Source: Planococcus sp. CAU13 | GTDB taxonomy: Bacteria; Bacillota; Bacilli; Bacillales_A; Planococcaceae | DNA length: 64,000 nucleotides | NCBI RefSeq assembly: GCF_000775575.1 | Contig: NZ_JRGN01000047.1 | Location: 1 to 64,000 of the forward strand | Reading direction: 5' to 3' | Shown here: positions 40,995-49,367 of the stretch, piece by piece | Numbering within the stretch: the stretch's first letter is position 1 | How the letters are laid out: the number at the start of each line of letters is the position of its first letter | Made by a program: the position numbers and the translations under genes | Notes under the pieces: generated by a model | Seen by the model: the letters and a program-made list of their open reading frames with translations, nothing else | What the model was told of the DNA's origin: nothing | Databases searched by the model: none

Positions 40995-41039
40995 AAAGCC
41001 GGCTCGTCTCTAAAGGACAAACCGGCTTTACTTATGTAG
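40995..41039. terminator. Terminator-like hairpin
   Basis: AAAGCCGG and CCGGCTTT enclose 29 bases with a small inner stem (GTC/GAC). It lies between convergent genes: the amidohydrolase remnant and the minus-strand MpsC-like pair. Confidence 0.55.
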
Positions 41040-41075
41040 TCAATGATCGTCAATGTTTACTGGAAGCCGCTCACT

Positions 41076-41771
41076 TTATCTTTTCGCTTCCAGCACGAAA
41101 ATGACATAACCGACGTTCAGATCAAAATTCCAATCCATGAAAAGCTCCTGGATCCGCCGCTCGAAAACATTTTCAAACCCGGCCTTTTCCAGCACGGACC
41201 GTTCATAGGACCGTTTCGTATACTTCAGGATTTCACTGTAGCCATCCGCTATCAAAGCTTGTTCAATGCCTGTCAATACACCGGTCCATTTGATCAGTAA
41301 CGTCCGCTCATTCAGCCAATGACTTTCTGTCTGTTCCGGATCTCGGTTCAATGTACTCTCTATAGTTTGCATAGCCGTTTCAAAAGCGGTCTTTTGATCG
41401 TCAGAGGGCCATGAAAACTCCTGAGAAATGATGGAGTCCTCCAGGACGGTCAAAAATGTGCCGGTTTCCAGTTCCAGGTTCCATTCCACGTAAAACTCTT
41501 CGATCGTCCATCCGCCAAGATTCTTCAAATGCTCCTGAATGATCGGCTTCAAATCATTTACCAGCAGATTACGTGTTTCCAGAACACGTTTCCATTCATC
41601 CTGTTTCATCAGGATTTTTTCCATTGTCGTGGAGAATCCTCTGAAATGGATCGATATGTAGGGTGGATTTACACTTACATAAACAGAAGTCGGCCCTTTT
41701 CCGAAATGTTTTCGCAATAAAGTCGAGATGAATCCGCCTATTTCTGTTTCTATATTTCTCTCTTTAGGCAT
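41076..41771 (-). CDS. Tandem-domain MpsC-like (DUF2294) protein, second of pair
   Basis: A 231-residue soluble protein made of two DUF2294/MpsC units. Unit 1 (about 5-110) is LRKHFGKGPTSVYVSVNPPYISIHFRGFSTTMEKILM, RNLLVNDLKPIIQEHLKNL, VEWNLELETGTFLTVLE; unit 2 (about 125-230) repeats it as TLLIKWTGVLTGIEQALIA...IQELFMDWNFDLNVGYVIFVLE. MpsC of S. aureus belongs with MpsA/MpsB, a cation- and bicarbonate-linked system, but no mpsA/mpsB is in this window and typical MpsC has a single unit. ATG 41771 follows AAAGGA. It lies 66 bases after its homologous upstream neighbour. Confidence 0.75.
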   Translation of the reverse strand: MPKERNIETEIGGFISTLLRKHFGKGPTSVYVSVNPPYISIHFRGFSTTMEKILMKQDEWKRVLETRNLLVNDLKPIIQEHLKNLGGWTIEEFYVEWNLELETGTFLTVLEDSIISQEFSWPSDDQKTAFETAMQTIESTLNRDPEQTESHWLNERTLLIKWTGVLTGIEQALIADGYSEILKYTKRSYERSVLEKAGFENVFERRIQELFMDWNFDLNVGYVIFVLEAKR

Positions 41772-41837
41772 GTAATGCAATTCCTTTCAACAAGTTAATC
41801 AGCTTTAGAGCGAGCAGTCGCTCATAAGTCAGCATTT

Positions 41838-42536
41838 TTAAGGCATCTGTCTTTCCAGTAACAGCACCATATAACTCATGTCTCTGCCGAAATTCCAATC
41901 AACGAAGATTTCTTCAACCGGTACAGGCAGGAAAGAGTCCAGATTAAACAATTTTGTAAGCCTGTATTCGAGCGGCCTTTTGGCTAAACGCAATTCTTCC
42001 GCGGCCCCATTTTTGAGCAATTCCTTTTCGATATCCACCAGAATTCCTTTTCTCTTAACAAGCAGTATGCTGGGACCGAGCCAGAATAACTCAGTGCGTT
42101 CCGGTTTCTTTTGAGAAAGCGCGCTGTTCATCTGGATGATCTCTTTAATCGGTGCCGCATCAATTTCACCCGGAGGGGGAAAGTTGTCTTCTGCAATTTC
42201 ATTTTCAGCCACAGCCAGCAGCAAACCTGTCTGTTTCTCGAGGTTCCAGTCAAAAAAGAGATCGTTCAGCTGCATTTTTACAACCGGCTGCAAACCTTCA
42301 AGAAAGTCTTCCTTTAAGGCATTCAGCAGTAAATCCCGGCTTTCCAGCACCCGTGTTGATTCGCCCTGGCCAACCAATAGCCGTTCGGGTGCCAATAAAA
42401 AACCTTTAAAGTGGATAAGCAGGAAAGGGGCTTTAAAGAAAACAACCGTCTCACTTGGTGCTTCGTTGAAATGCTCTTTCAGAAAATCAGCTGCATACGC
42501 AGAAATTTGAGAATGAATGGCTTGATCGCCCGTCAT
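41838..42536 (-). CDS. Tandem-domain MpsC-like (DUF2294) protein, first of pair
   Basis: A 232-residue paralogue of the next gene with the same two-unit plan: FLKEHFNEAPSETVVFFKAPFLLIHFKGFLLAPERLLVGQ...LNDLFFDWNLEKQTGLLLAVAEN, then SILLVKRKGILVDIEKELLK...VEEIFVDWNFGRDMSYMVLLLE. The recurring D/E-W-N strand is a marker of the local pair. ATG 42536 follows AAGGAG. It is preceded by a leader with a terminator and a motif shared with a second leader 470 bases away, so expression is probably controlled by premature termination. Confidence 0.75.
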   Translation of the reverse strand: MTGDQAIHSQISAYAADFLKEHFNEAPSETVVFFKAPFLLIHFKGFLLAPERLLVGQGESTRVLESRDLLLNALKEDFLEGLQPVVKMQLNDLFFDWNLEKQTGLLLAVAENEIAEDNFPPPGEIDAAPIKEIIQMNSALSQKKPERTELFWLGPSILLVKRKGILVDIEKELLKNGAAEELRLAKRPLEYRLTKLFNLDSFLPVPVEEIFVDWNFGRDMSYMVLLLERQMP

Positions 42537-42545
42537 CTGCAACAC

Positions 42546-42785
42546 TCCTTAATCGGTGAATGAATAGAAAGAAGAGCAAGTTCCGCTTTTCAACAGCAGT
42601 CTTCAGAAAGATGACAGTTTTAAAAGTATTTTCAAACAAAAAAAACGCCAAAAAAGGAATGCTGCATTCCTTTTTTGGCGTTATTGTCAGCTCTATCGTC
42701 TGAAATACTCTGCCTCGCTCTTTTATTGGAAACCTGGGAAAAACGGAGTAGGCACTGAATTCCTGTGCCATTGCTTACTCTTGTA
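42546..42785 (-). ncRNA. Leader RNA B with terminator upstream of the MpsC-like genes
   Basis: On the minus strand the promoter is followed by GGCAC..GTGCC stem sequence, then a 34-base block (42710 to 42677) that matches leader A in 28 positions (shared core CAGAC-N-ATAG-N-GCTGA, ending ATAACGCC). The end of the block forms the 5' arm of a terminator hairpin AACGCC...GGCGTT (42644-42682) followed by eight U residues. The ribosome site comes about 100 bases later. It looks like a riboswitch or attenuator. I do not recognise the class. Confidence 0.55.
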
Positions 42786-42820
42786 TAGAATACTATACAG
42801 AATTTCCCGGATGTTGTAAA
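42782..42820 (-). promoter_or_regulatory. Promoter of leader B with overlapping palindrome
   Basis: On the minus strand TTTACA (42820-42815), 17 bases, TATAGT (42797-42792). The -10 box lies in the perfect palindrome TGTATAG-N4-CTATACA (42782-42799), a likely repressor site. Confidence 0.6.
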
Positions 42821-42875
42821 GGAAGCTTATGGCAGGTACCCGTTGTTTCCAGAAATAAAGGGTGCACAGAGACGG

Positions 42876-43085
42876 CTAACTGTACGATTTTTTCGTGAGT
42901 CTCGTTGGAGCGGTGACACAATGAGTGCACTTGGAATAATCCTGCTCGGTGATCAGCCGTTTGACATAGACCGGACAATTCGTGAATTCCCGGTAAGCGA
43001 CAGGCGTTGAAATAAAGCCGCAGGAATCTCCGGCGAACCTTTGGAAGTGAATGCTTTTTCTCAGGTGATCGATAAAGAACTTCAT
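42876..43085 (-). CDS. Small protein with four cysteines, unknown function
   Basis: A 69-residue protein starting at ATG 43085 behind AAAGGAGTGAGG. Cysteines are at 22, 37, 53 and 56 (SCGFISTP, FTNCPVY, YSKCTHCVTAP), with CxxC at the end, so metal or disulfide binding is possible. A longer frame through this region (43179-42793) is in a different phase and overlaps the leader hairpin, so I reject it. It is expressed from leader A and lies upstream of leader B and the MpsC-like genes. I know no family for it. Confidence 0.5.
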   Translation of the reverse strand: MKFFIDHLRKSIHFQRFAGDSCGFISTPVAYREFTNCPVYVKRLITEQDYSKCTHCVTAPTRLTKKSYS

Positions 43086-43215
43086 ATTCCCTCACTCCTT
43101 TTGGGTTATAAAAAAAACGCCGAAAAGAATAGAAATCCTTTTCGGCGTTATCTTCAGCGCTATAGTCTGGGATACTCAACCATGTAATCTATTTTGATAA
43201 TTCTGTTGCTTTAAA
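43086..43215 (-). ncRNA. Leader RNA A with terminator upstream of the small Cys protein
   Basis: On the minus strand a 34-base block (43177 to 43144, GAGTATCCCAGACTATAGCG first) matches leader B in 28 positions, and runs into a terminator: AACGCCGAAAAG, loop, CTTTTCGGCGTT, eight U (43149-43108). The ribosome site of the small gene follows within 15 bases. A possible promoter lies near 43240-43210. Two copies with the same block and hairpin argue for a regulatory RNA. Confidence 0.55.
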
Positions 43216-43501
43216 TAAACTTTAACTCCATTTTGACAAAAAGTAAAGATAAAAATAAATTTCTGATAAATTGAACACACTCCGGACCTCTTAAACAGAT
43301 TATTTGAAAGCCCGAAAGTTTTTGAAATTGTCACATTATTTCAGTTCATTTTACAAGCTAACAGGATTATACTTGGATTAAAATAGAGATAGGAACTAAT
43401 GTACTGCCCTTCAAATGAGTAAAGCCGTCTGCCCGGAAACCGCAGCAATTGTCTTGTAACTTTCAAGGTATTCCACTTCCACAAAAGGGGCGAAATAGAG
43501 A
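43216..43501. other. Divergent promoter region between leader A and sacA
   Basis: This stretch must hold promoters for the minus-strand leader and for sacA. CTTGGATTAAAATAGAG (43371-43387) may include a -10 for sacA. I found no convincing cre, sucrose antiterminator hairpin or riboswitch consensus. GGGGCGAAATAGAG just before 43502 is the ribosome site region. Confidence 0.3.
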
Positions 43502-44971
43502 ATGGAAGCTCAAAAAAGAAAGAAATATATACGGATAGAACAAGTAAGCCAGCAAGAAATAGATGCGCTAGTTTCAAGGGTCAATAATTGTTTCTGGCGG
43601 CAGACTTTTCATATTCAACCGGTTTCAGGTCTGCTCAATGACCCAAACGGCTTCTGTTTTTACAACGGGGAATATCATTTGTTTTATCAATGGCATCCGC
43701 TGGGGCCATTTCATGGATTGAAATATTGGTACCACACCAAGTCAAAAGATCTTGTGCACTGGGAAAATGTGGGGATTGCCATTAAACCACACGATTATTT
43801 TGACAGCCACGGCGCATACTCGGGCAGTGCCATTGAGCATAACGAAAAACTATATCTGCTTTATACTGGCAATACCCGGGATGGAAATTTCGAAAGGCAT
43901 CCCCATCAATGTATAGCTGTAATGGATTTTGATGGAACCATCACCAAATTGGAGAAATCTGTGTTGGATAAAGTACCTGAAGGATACACAGAGCATTTCC
44001 GCGATCCGAAAGTATGGAAAGATGGGAAAAAATTTTATGCTGTAATCGGTGTGCAAAGAACGGATAAAACAGGAGGCGTCTGTTTGCTCAGTTCACCAGA
44101 CTTGCTTGAGTGGAAATTTGAAGGTGAAATCGCTACTGCTTTAAATCTCTTCGGCTTTATGTGGGAATGTCCGGATTATTTTGAACTGGAAAATCATGGA
44201 GTCCTGATATTCTCTCCGCAGGGACTGGAATCGGACGGAGATTTCCATCAGAATATTTACCAGGCCGGATATGTGCTGGGTGATAAACTGGACTTGCAGC
44301 AAAAAGTATTGAATCATGGCAGTTTTGTCGAGCTTGACAGAGGATTTGATTTCTATGCTCCTCATACAATGGCGGATCCTGCGGGCAGACGGATTCTGGT
44401 CGGCTGGATGGGCTTGCCTGAAGTCGAGTATCCGACCGATATCAATGGATGGGCACACTGCTTGACGGTGCCAAGAGAATTATCGGCTCGAGATGGTAAA
44501 CTGATACAAAAACCTGTCGAAGAACTCCATCGGCTTCGTAAAGAAAGAGTCAAAACAGCAGATACACTGTCCAATGAAACGAAACAGTATGAAGGATTTT
44601 CCGGGGTGACCTATGAACTCGTATGTGAGTTTGATCAGGGAGAGGCCGCTGAATATGGAATCGAGTTCCGTGCGGGGGAAGACGAAAAAACGGTGATCAA
44701 ATATGATGCTTCTCAAAGAAAAGTCATACTGGACCGCACGCTGTCGGGCAAAGAAGTAGGAAAAGAGTACGGAACCGTGAGAAAATGCCGAATCTCCGGA
44801 GAAAAAATCAAGTTCCACCTGTTTGTCGATTCTTCATCCGTGGAAGTTTTTGTGAACGACGGAGAAGAAGTATTCACCTCCCGGATTTTTCCGGCTTTAA
44901 GAAGCAGAGAAATTCGCTTTTTTGCACATGGCGGTACTATGGCCTTCAAAGCGATAAAATGGGACTATTAA
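43502..44971 (+). CDS. sacA: Sucrose-6-phosphate hydrolase (GH32)
   Basis: A 489-residue glycoside hydrolase family 32 enzyme. The nucleophile motif is FHIQPVSGLLNDPNGFCF, the transition-state Asp is in HFRDPKVW, and the acid-base Glu is in FMWECPDYF. A beta-sandwich domain follows (about 345-489, ending FVDSSSVEVFVNDGEEVFT). Bacillus SacA hydrolyses sucrose 6-phosphate from the PTS to glucose 6-phosphate and fructose; plain invertase action is the alternative. No signal peptide, so cytoplasmic. A fructokinase gene follows 31 bases later. No sucrose PTS gene lies in the window. Confidence 0.9.
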   Translation: MEAQKRKKYIRIEQVSQQEIDALVSRVNNCFWRQTFHIQPVSGLLNDPNGFCFYNGEYHLFYQWHPLGPFHGLKYWYHTKSKDLVHWENVGIAIKPHDYFDSHGAYSGSAIEHNEKLYLLYTGNTRDGNFERHPHQCIAVMDFDGTITKLEKSVLDKVPEGYTEHFRDPKVWKDGKKFYAVIGVQRTDKTGGVCLLSSPDLLEWKFEGEIATALNLFGFMWECPDYFELENHGVLIFSPQGLESDGDFHQNIYQAGYVLGDKLDLQQKVLNHGSFVELDRGFDFYAPHTMADPAGRRILVGWMGLPEVEYPTDINGWAHCLTVPRELSARDGKLIQKPVEELHRLRKERVKTADTLSNETKQYEGFSGVTYELVCEFDQGEAAEYGIEFRAGEDEKTVIKYDASQRKVILDRTLSGKEVGKEYGTVRKCRISGEKIKFHLFVDSSSVEVFVNDGEEVFTSRIFPALRSREIRFFAHGGTMAFKAIKWDY

Positions 44972-45002
44972 CAGAATGACAGGGAAGAGGGAGTCGTGCC
45001 GA

Positions 45003-45983
45003 ATGGGAAGTCTGCTGTCAATTGGCGAAATCTTGATCGATTTTATTCCCCAGCAAAAGGGAATGGCATTAAAAGAAGTTGTCTCTTTTGAGCGGGTTCC
45101 AGGCGGTGCTCCGGCAAATGTTGCCGTAACCGTTGCAAGATTGGGAGGAAATGCTTCGTTGATCACCAAATTAGGAGTTGATGCCTTTGGTGATTTTCTT
45201 TTGGAACGGCTGACAGAGTCCGGTGTTGGGACAGATAAGATTTTTAGAACAAAAGAAGCAAACACCGGACTGGCATTTGTATCTTTGCGAGAGGACGGAG
45301 AACGTGATTTATCGTTCTACCGCAATCCTTCTGCAGATCTGCTGCTTGCAGCTTCAGACATTGTTGCCGAGTGGTTCAGTCAAGGGGATATCCTGCATTT
45401 CGGTTCTGTGGATTTGGTGGAAAGCCCCATGAAACAAGCTCATAGGAAGGCGATTCAATCAGCTCGTGTTCACGGCGGGATCATCAGTTTTGATCCGAAT
45501 GTACGGCTGCCTCTATGGGAAAATCCGCAGGAATGCCGAAACACCATCCTTGAATTTCTTCCGATGGCGCATATAGTCAAAATATCCGATGATGAACTTG
45601 AGTTTATTGCAGAGACAGCGGATGAACAAAAAGCCATTGCGTCGTTGTTTACGGGTGATGTAAAAGCAGTTGTGTGTACGAAAGGGGCAAATGGGGCCGA
45701 TCTGTTCGTACAGAACAGTAAATATTCCTCTGCGGGATATCGCGTGAAAGTGGAAGATACAACAGGTGCAGGAGATGCATTCATGGGCGCTTTTTTGTAT
45801 CAATTGCTGGACAGGAATGCAAATCCCGATAATGTAGAAGAAATTTTAAATGGGCATGCTGAAGAACTGCTGGCGTTTGCCAATGCCAGCGGTGCACTGA
45901 CTGCTGCCGGAAAAGGAGCTATGTCTTCCATTCCTTCCAAAGAACAGCTGTTAAAGTTCCTCAGTTCAAACAGTCTCCAGTGA
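45003..45983 (+). CDS. Fructokinase (PfkB/ribokinase family)
   Basis: A 326-residue sugar kinase that phosphorylates fructose at C6. PfkB signature 1 is in VPGGAPANVAVTVARLGG, and signature 2 in EDTTGAGDAFMGAFLYQL with the catalytic Asp. ATG 45003 lies after AGGGAAGAGGGAG. It follows sacA in what looks like one operon, completing entry of sucrose-derived fructose into glycolysis as fructose 6-phosphate, in parallel to the FruA/FruK route at 56-59 kb. Confidence 0.9.
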   Translation: MGSLLSIGEILIDFIPQQKGMALKEVVSFERVPGGAPANVAVTVARLGGNASLITKLGVDAFGDFLLERLTESGVGTDKIFRTKEANTGLAFVSLREDGERDLSFYRNPSADLLLAASDIVAEWFSQGDILHFGSVDLVESPMKQAHRKAIQSARVHGGIISFDPNVRLPLWENPQECRNTILEFLPMAHIVKISDDELEFIAETADEQKAIASLFTGDVKAVVCTKGANGADLFVQNSKYSSAGYRVKVEDTTGAGDAFMGAFLYQLLDRNANPDNVEEILNGHAEELLAFANASGALTAAGKGAMSSIPSKEQLLKFLSSNSLQ

Positions 45984-46127
45984 AAAAGATTTATTGATGA
46001 AAGAAGAAACCCGGCAATGGGTTTCTTCTTTTTTATTGGATTAGCATTGCTTTTCGTCAGAGCGGGTATGGAAAAGAATAGAAGGCGGGGCGACCCGATG
46101 TTCACAAATACCTGGAGGAGTGATTGG

Positions 46128-47732
46128 ATGTTTGAAAAGAAGGCAGGCGCATATGTCATCGATTTACTGAAACAGTGGCAGGTGAGTCATATATACGGCA
46201 TGCCCGGGGATTCCATCAATGAGTTCATGGAGGAATTGCGGAAGGAAGAAGCCATCCGTTTTATCCAGATTCGCCATGAAGAGACAGGTGCACTGGCTGC
46301 GGCAGCATATGCAAAATTGACCGGGCAGATTGGTGTCTGCCTGTCGATTGCGGGGCCAGGAGCGGTTCACCTGCAAAATGGCCTGTATGACGCGAAAAAA
46401 GACAAAGTGCCGGTACTCGCGCTTGTGGGACAGGTCAGCACTGAACTTGTCGGGACGGATGCTTTTCAGGAGATGAAACTGGAGTCGATGTTCGAGGAAG
46501 TTGCGGTATATAATCGCCGTGTTCAAAAAGCCGAACAGCTGCCGGACATGCTGAATCAGGCGATAAAGACGGCTTATGCAAAAAAAGGGCCGGCTGTCCT
46601 CATTGTGTCGGACGATTTGTTTGCCGAAAAAATCAAGCGGGAAAAAGAACTTTCTTCTGCGGTCTATGCGAGGCCACATATGCTGCCGGCCGATGAGGAT
46701 TTAGCAACGGCCGCCAAACTGATAAACGCTGCCGAAAAACCGGTGATTTTAGCAGGAAAAGGGTCTGACGGTGCAGCAGCTGAAGTGCTGATGTTTGCGG
46801 AACAGATAAAAGCGCCGGTCATTGCGTCATTTCCGTCAAAAGGGCTGATTCCGGATGAGCACCCGAATAACCTGGGTCACCTTGGGCAATTGGGGACAGA
46901 ACCGGCGAAGCAGGTGATGAAGGAAGCGGATCTGCTCATACTGGCAGGGACGGCATATCCTTACCGCGACTATCTCCCGGACGATGCGTCTGCGATTCAG
47001 ATCGATATTGATTCTGCAGCCATCGGCAAATATTATCCGGTGACTTTGGGCATTGCCAGTGAACTGGAGCCAGTGATGTCCTGGCTGATTGAACACATCG
47101 AACCGAAAGATGATGGTTTCCTGACGAAATACCAGGAGAAACGGAAAGATTGGTATGACAAACTGCAGGCGGATATGGATAAAGAAACGGAACATCTGCA
47201 GCCGCAGCAAGTGATAGCCGAAGTTCAGGCCATTTTGGAACCGGAGGCCGTCGTTTCATTGGATGTCGGCAGTGTGACGCTTTGGGCTGCTCGTTACTTG
47301 CATTTGACGGACCAGAAAATGGTCGTTTCCGCATGGATTGCGACAATGGGCTGCGGATTGCCTGGCGCAATAGCAGGAAAACTGGCGTATCCGGATAAAC
47401 AAGTGGTCGCACTGACCGGAGATGGCGGATTTTCGATGGGCATGCAGGATTTTGTAACAGCAGTCAAATACGATTTGCCGATGATCATTGTTATATTCAA
47501 TAACCAAAAAATTCAGCTGATCGAAACCGAACAAGAGGAGATGGGAAATAAAGCGACAAATATCGATTTGGCCAATATCGATTATGCGGCGTTTGCAGAA
47601 GCTTGCGGCGGAGCGGGTTTTACAGCTAAGACAAGAAGTGAATTGAAAGAGGCGTTAATGCAGGCGAAGAACAGCGGAAAACCGGCAGTGATTGATGCTT
47701 ATGTGGAAGACATCGATTTTGAGACGATGTAA
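46128..47732 (+). CDS. Pyruvate oxidase (thiamine-pyrophosphate enzyme)
   Basis: A 534-residue ThDP enzyme of the PoxB/SpxB/YdaP group. The N-terminal Pyr domain has IYGMPGDSINEFMEEL and the catalytic Glu in IRHEETGALAA; the PP domain has the GDGGFSMG..N metal-binding motif (LTGDGGFSMGMQDFVTAV...VIFNNQKIQLI). It decarboxylates pyruvate to acetate or acetyl phosphate, passing electrons to quinone or oxygen. It starts at ATG 46128 behind TGGAGGAG. At 534 residues it ends right after KPAVIDAYVEDIDFETM, about 40 residues short of YdaP-type enzymes, whose tails contact the membrane. Confidence 0.88.
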   Translation: MFEKKAGAYVIDLLKQWQVSHIYGMPGDSINEFMEELRKEEAIRFIQIRHEETGALAAAAYAKLTGQIGVCLSIAGPGAVHLQNGLYDAKKDKVPVLALVGQVSTELVGTDAFQEMKLESMFEEVAVYNRRVQKAEQLPDMLNQAIKTAYAKKGPAVLIVSDDLFAEKIKREKELSSAVYARPHMLPADEDLATAAKLINAAEKPVILAGKGSDGAAAEVLMFAEQIKAPVIASFPSKGLIPDEHPNNLGHLGQLGTEPAKQVMKEADLLILAGTAYPYRDYLPDDASAIQIDIDSAAIGKYYPVTLGIASELEPVMSWLIEHIEPKDDGFLTKYQEKRKDWYDKLQADMDKETEHLQPQQVIAEVQAILEPEAVVSLDVGSVTLWAARYLHLTDQKMVVSAWIATMGCGLPGAIAGKLAYPDKQVVALTGDGGFSMGMQDFVTAVKYDLPMIIVIFNNQKIQLIETEQEEMGNKATNIDLANIDYAAFAEACGGAGFTAKTRSELKEALMQAKNSGKPAVIDAYVEDIDFETM

Positions 47733-47769
47733 ATGAATCCGAATCGAACAAGCAGGAAGGAATGATTAG

Positions 47770-48483
47770 ATGAGAAACATAGAAGCTCTAACTACGGCCG
47801 CCAGCCAGCTGAAACCGGAAAAACGGGCAAGAATCGCAGCAACTGCAGCCGCCAGCAATAAAGAATTGCACAATACAGATCACGGAGGAGACAAAGGCTC
47901 TGTGACGCGGGTGGATATGGAGCAGGTTGAAGCGATCATTCGCTTATGGCCGGAGACGTCCCGCATGGCGGCAGAACAGACAATCGGTTTTTACGGTCCG
48001 CCGAACGAAGCGACGGCAAGCCGCTTGTTCTGGTTTTATAACGGACCCTGGAAACGGACGGTTGTCTACCGTGATGAAATTCCTCATGATTTTCCCGAAC
48101 CGCATTCAGACATGCTCGAATCGGTGATCGATTACCATGTGCCGCCTGATAAAGTGAGTGACATTGCCGCTTTTGACGGCAGCATCATTGTTGAACGGAC
48201 AAAAGGGGAAGTGGCGGCCCGCTGTGACCTGGAAGCTGCGAATATCCTGGCATTGAATATGATGCACGAAATCGTCACAGGCAAGAAGACAGTAAAACAG
48301 GCACGGAAATTTACTGCCAGTGAAATGGCGGCCTATGCCATGAACCGGCCGGCTCCTTATGCGGAACGTATCCAGTTCGAACTGCCGGAGACGAAACAAT
48401 ACGATACAGATAAAACGACGATTGGCAATAAAGCTGCGGTACAGGCTGTGAAGAAAGTGAAGGATAAAATTCTGGGAGAGTAA
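47770..48483 (+). CDS. Unrecognised soluble protein downstream of pyruvate oxidase
   Basis: A 237-residue protein starting at ATG 47770 behind GCAGGAAGG, 37 bases after pyruvate oxidase, so likely in the same operon. It has an Ala/Lys-rich helical start (PEKRARIAATAAASNKELHN), a central segment with many aromatic residues (IGFYGPPNEATASRLFWFYN, then GPWKRTVVYRDEIPHDFPEP) and a helical end (VQAVKKVKDKILGE). No cysteines in metal motifs except one, no membrane helices. I know no family; a role linked to the oxidase is inference from position. Confidence 0.65.
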   Translation: MRNIEALTTAASQLKPEKRARIAATAAASNKELHNTDHGGDKGSVTRVDMEQVEAIIRLWPETSRMAAEQTIGFYGPPNEATASRLFWFYNGPWKRTVVYRDEIPHDFPEPHSDMLESVIDYHVPPDKVSDIAAFDGSIIVERTKGEVAARCDLEAANILALNMMHEIVTGKKTVKQARKFTASEMAAYAMNRPAPYAERIQFELPETKQYDTDKTTIGNKAAVQAVKKVKDKILGE

Positions 48484-48533
48484 TATTAAGAATTCAATAT
48501 GGCTTATTTTTGGCCAAAATGAGGTGAAAACGC

Positions 48534-48929
48534 ATGCCGAAAGAGATTTGGATCAATTTGCCGGTGAGTGATTTGGAAGCAGCAAAGGAATTTTACACTC
48601 AATCCGGTTTTTTACTGCATGAAGGGTCGCACGACAACGAAAACATGGCAGGATTCGTTGTTGAAGACCATAATGTGAGAATCATGCTGTTTCAGGAAAA
48701 AATGTTTAAAGGGATTACACGTAATGAAGTGGCGAAAACGTCGCTCGGAACCGAAGTTTTGTTTTCATTGTCAGCAGGAACCCGTGAAGAAGTTGACAGT
48801 TTAATCTTCAGGATCCAGCAAGCCGGCGGTACGGTATTCGCTGATCCCGGTGAGCAAAATGGCATGTACGGAGCGGGATTTTGCGATTTGGATGGACATC
48901 GTTGGAATTTGCTGGTTATGAATGAATGA
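48534..48929 (+). CDS. VOC-superfamily (glyoxalase/bleomycin-resistance fold) protein
   Basis: A 131-residue protein with two beta-alpha-beta-beta-beta units: EIWINLPVSDLEAAKEFYTQSGF begins the first, and VLFSLSAGTREEVDSLIFRIQQAGG the second; the end GAGFCDLDGHRWNLLVMNE is typical. Resembles B. subtilis YraH/YdfO-type VOC proteins and lactoylglutathione-lyase relatives. Substrate unknown. ATG 48534 follows TGAGGTGAAAACGC. It may be the last gene of the pyruvate oxidase unit. Confidence 0.85.
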   Translation: MPKEIWINLPVSDLEAAKEFYTQSGFLLHEGSHDNENMAGFVVEDHNVRIMLFQEKMFKGITRNEVAKTSLGTEVLFSLSAGTREEVDSLIFRIQQAGGTVFADPGEQNGMYGAGFCDLDGHRWNLLVMNE

Positions 48930-49367
48930 TTAAATGATTGATTAAATGAAAAAAATGCCGAAACGAGATTGCTGACAGCCGTTAAGCGATTTCGTTTTTG
49001 TTTTGAGATGAAATCATTTTTGAAATTCAGCGATCTGAAATAATATCAGCGACAAGACGTATCTGCATAAAACTCCGTAAAACTGTGCAAAGAGTGATTT
49101 ATACGAAAAAGCGTAAATGAGCCAAATTCAATGAAAAAATCGCTTTCGTCTCAATATCAAAAGTATACTTATAAAATGAAACGCAACTTCCTATAATTTA
49201 TATTATGTCTACTTAATTATTTTTTTACTTATATTCAAAGATTTGCCCCTCTTCCCATTATTCATTCTATCGTACGTTATCACACATTCCTCTTCAACAG
49301 AAAAAATATGAAAACCGCTGCATACAACGGCTTCCATGTTTGATTTGCTGCGATTTACATTCGACCA
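48930..49367. other. Gene-free stretch with a terminator-like hairpin
   Basis: An imperfect hairpin near 48957-49000 (CGAAACGAGATTGCT against AGCGATTTCGTTTTTG) should terminate the VOC gene. The rest to 49367 is AT-rich without a credible frame; AAACCGCTGCATACAACGGC (from 49312) is a weak dyad near the end of the minus-strand exonuclease gene. Confidence 0.45.

Noticed and set aside
42487-42771. A 94-codon minus-strand frame in leader B
   Set aside because: It spans the conserved leader block and terminator and overlaps the MpsC-like start; no family features.
42793-43179. A 128-codon minus-strand frame overlapping the small Cys protein
   Set aside because: It starts within the leader block and terminator hairpin and lacks a ribosome site, while the 69-codon frame at 43085 has a very good one.
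43320-43501. Riboswitch or cre upstream of sacA
   Set aside because: Segments such as AAAGCCGTCTGCCCGGAAACC look structured, but they fit no class I can recall and no cre match was found.
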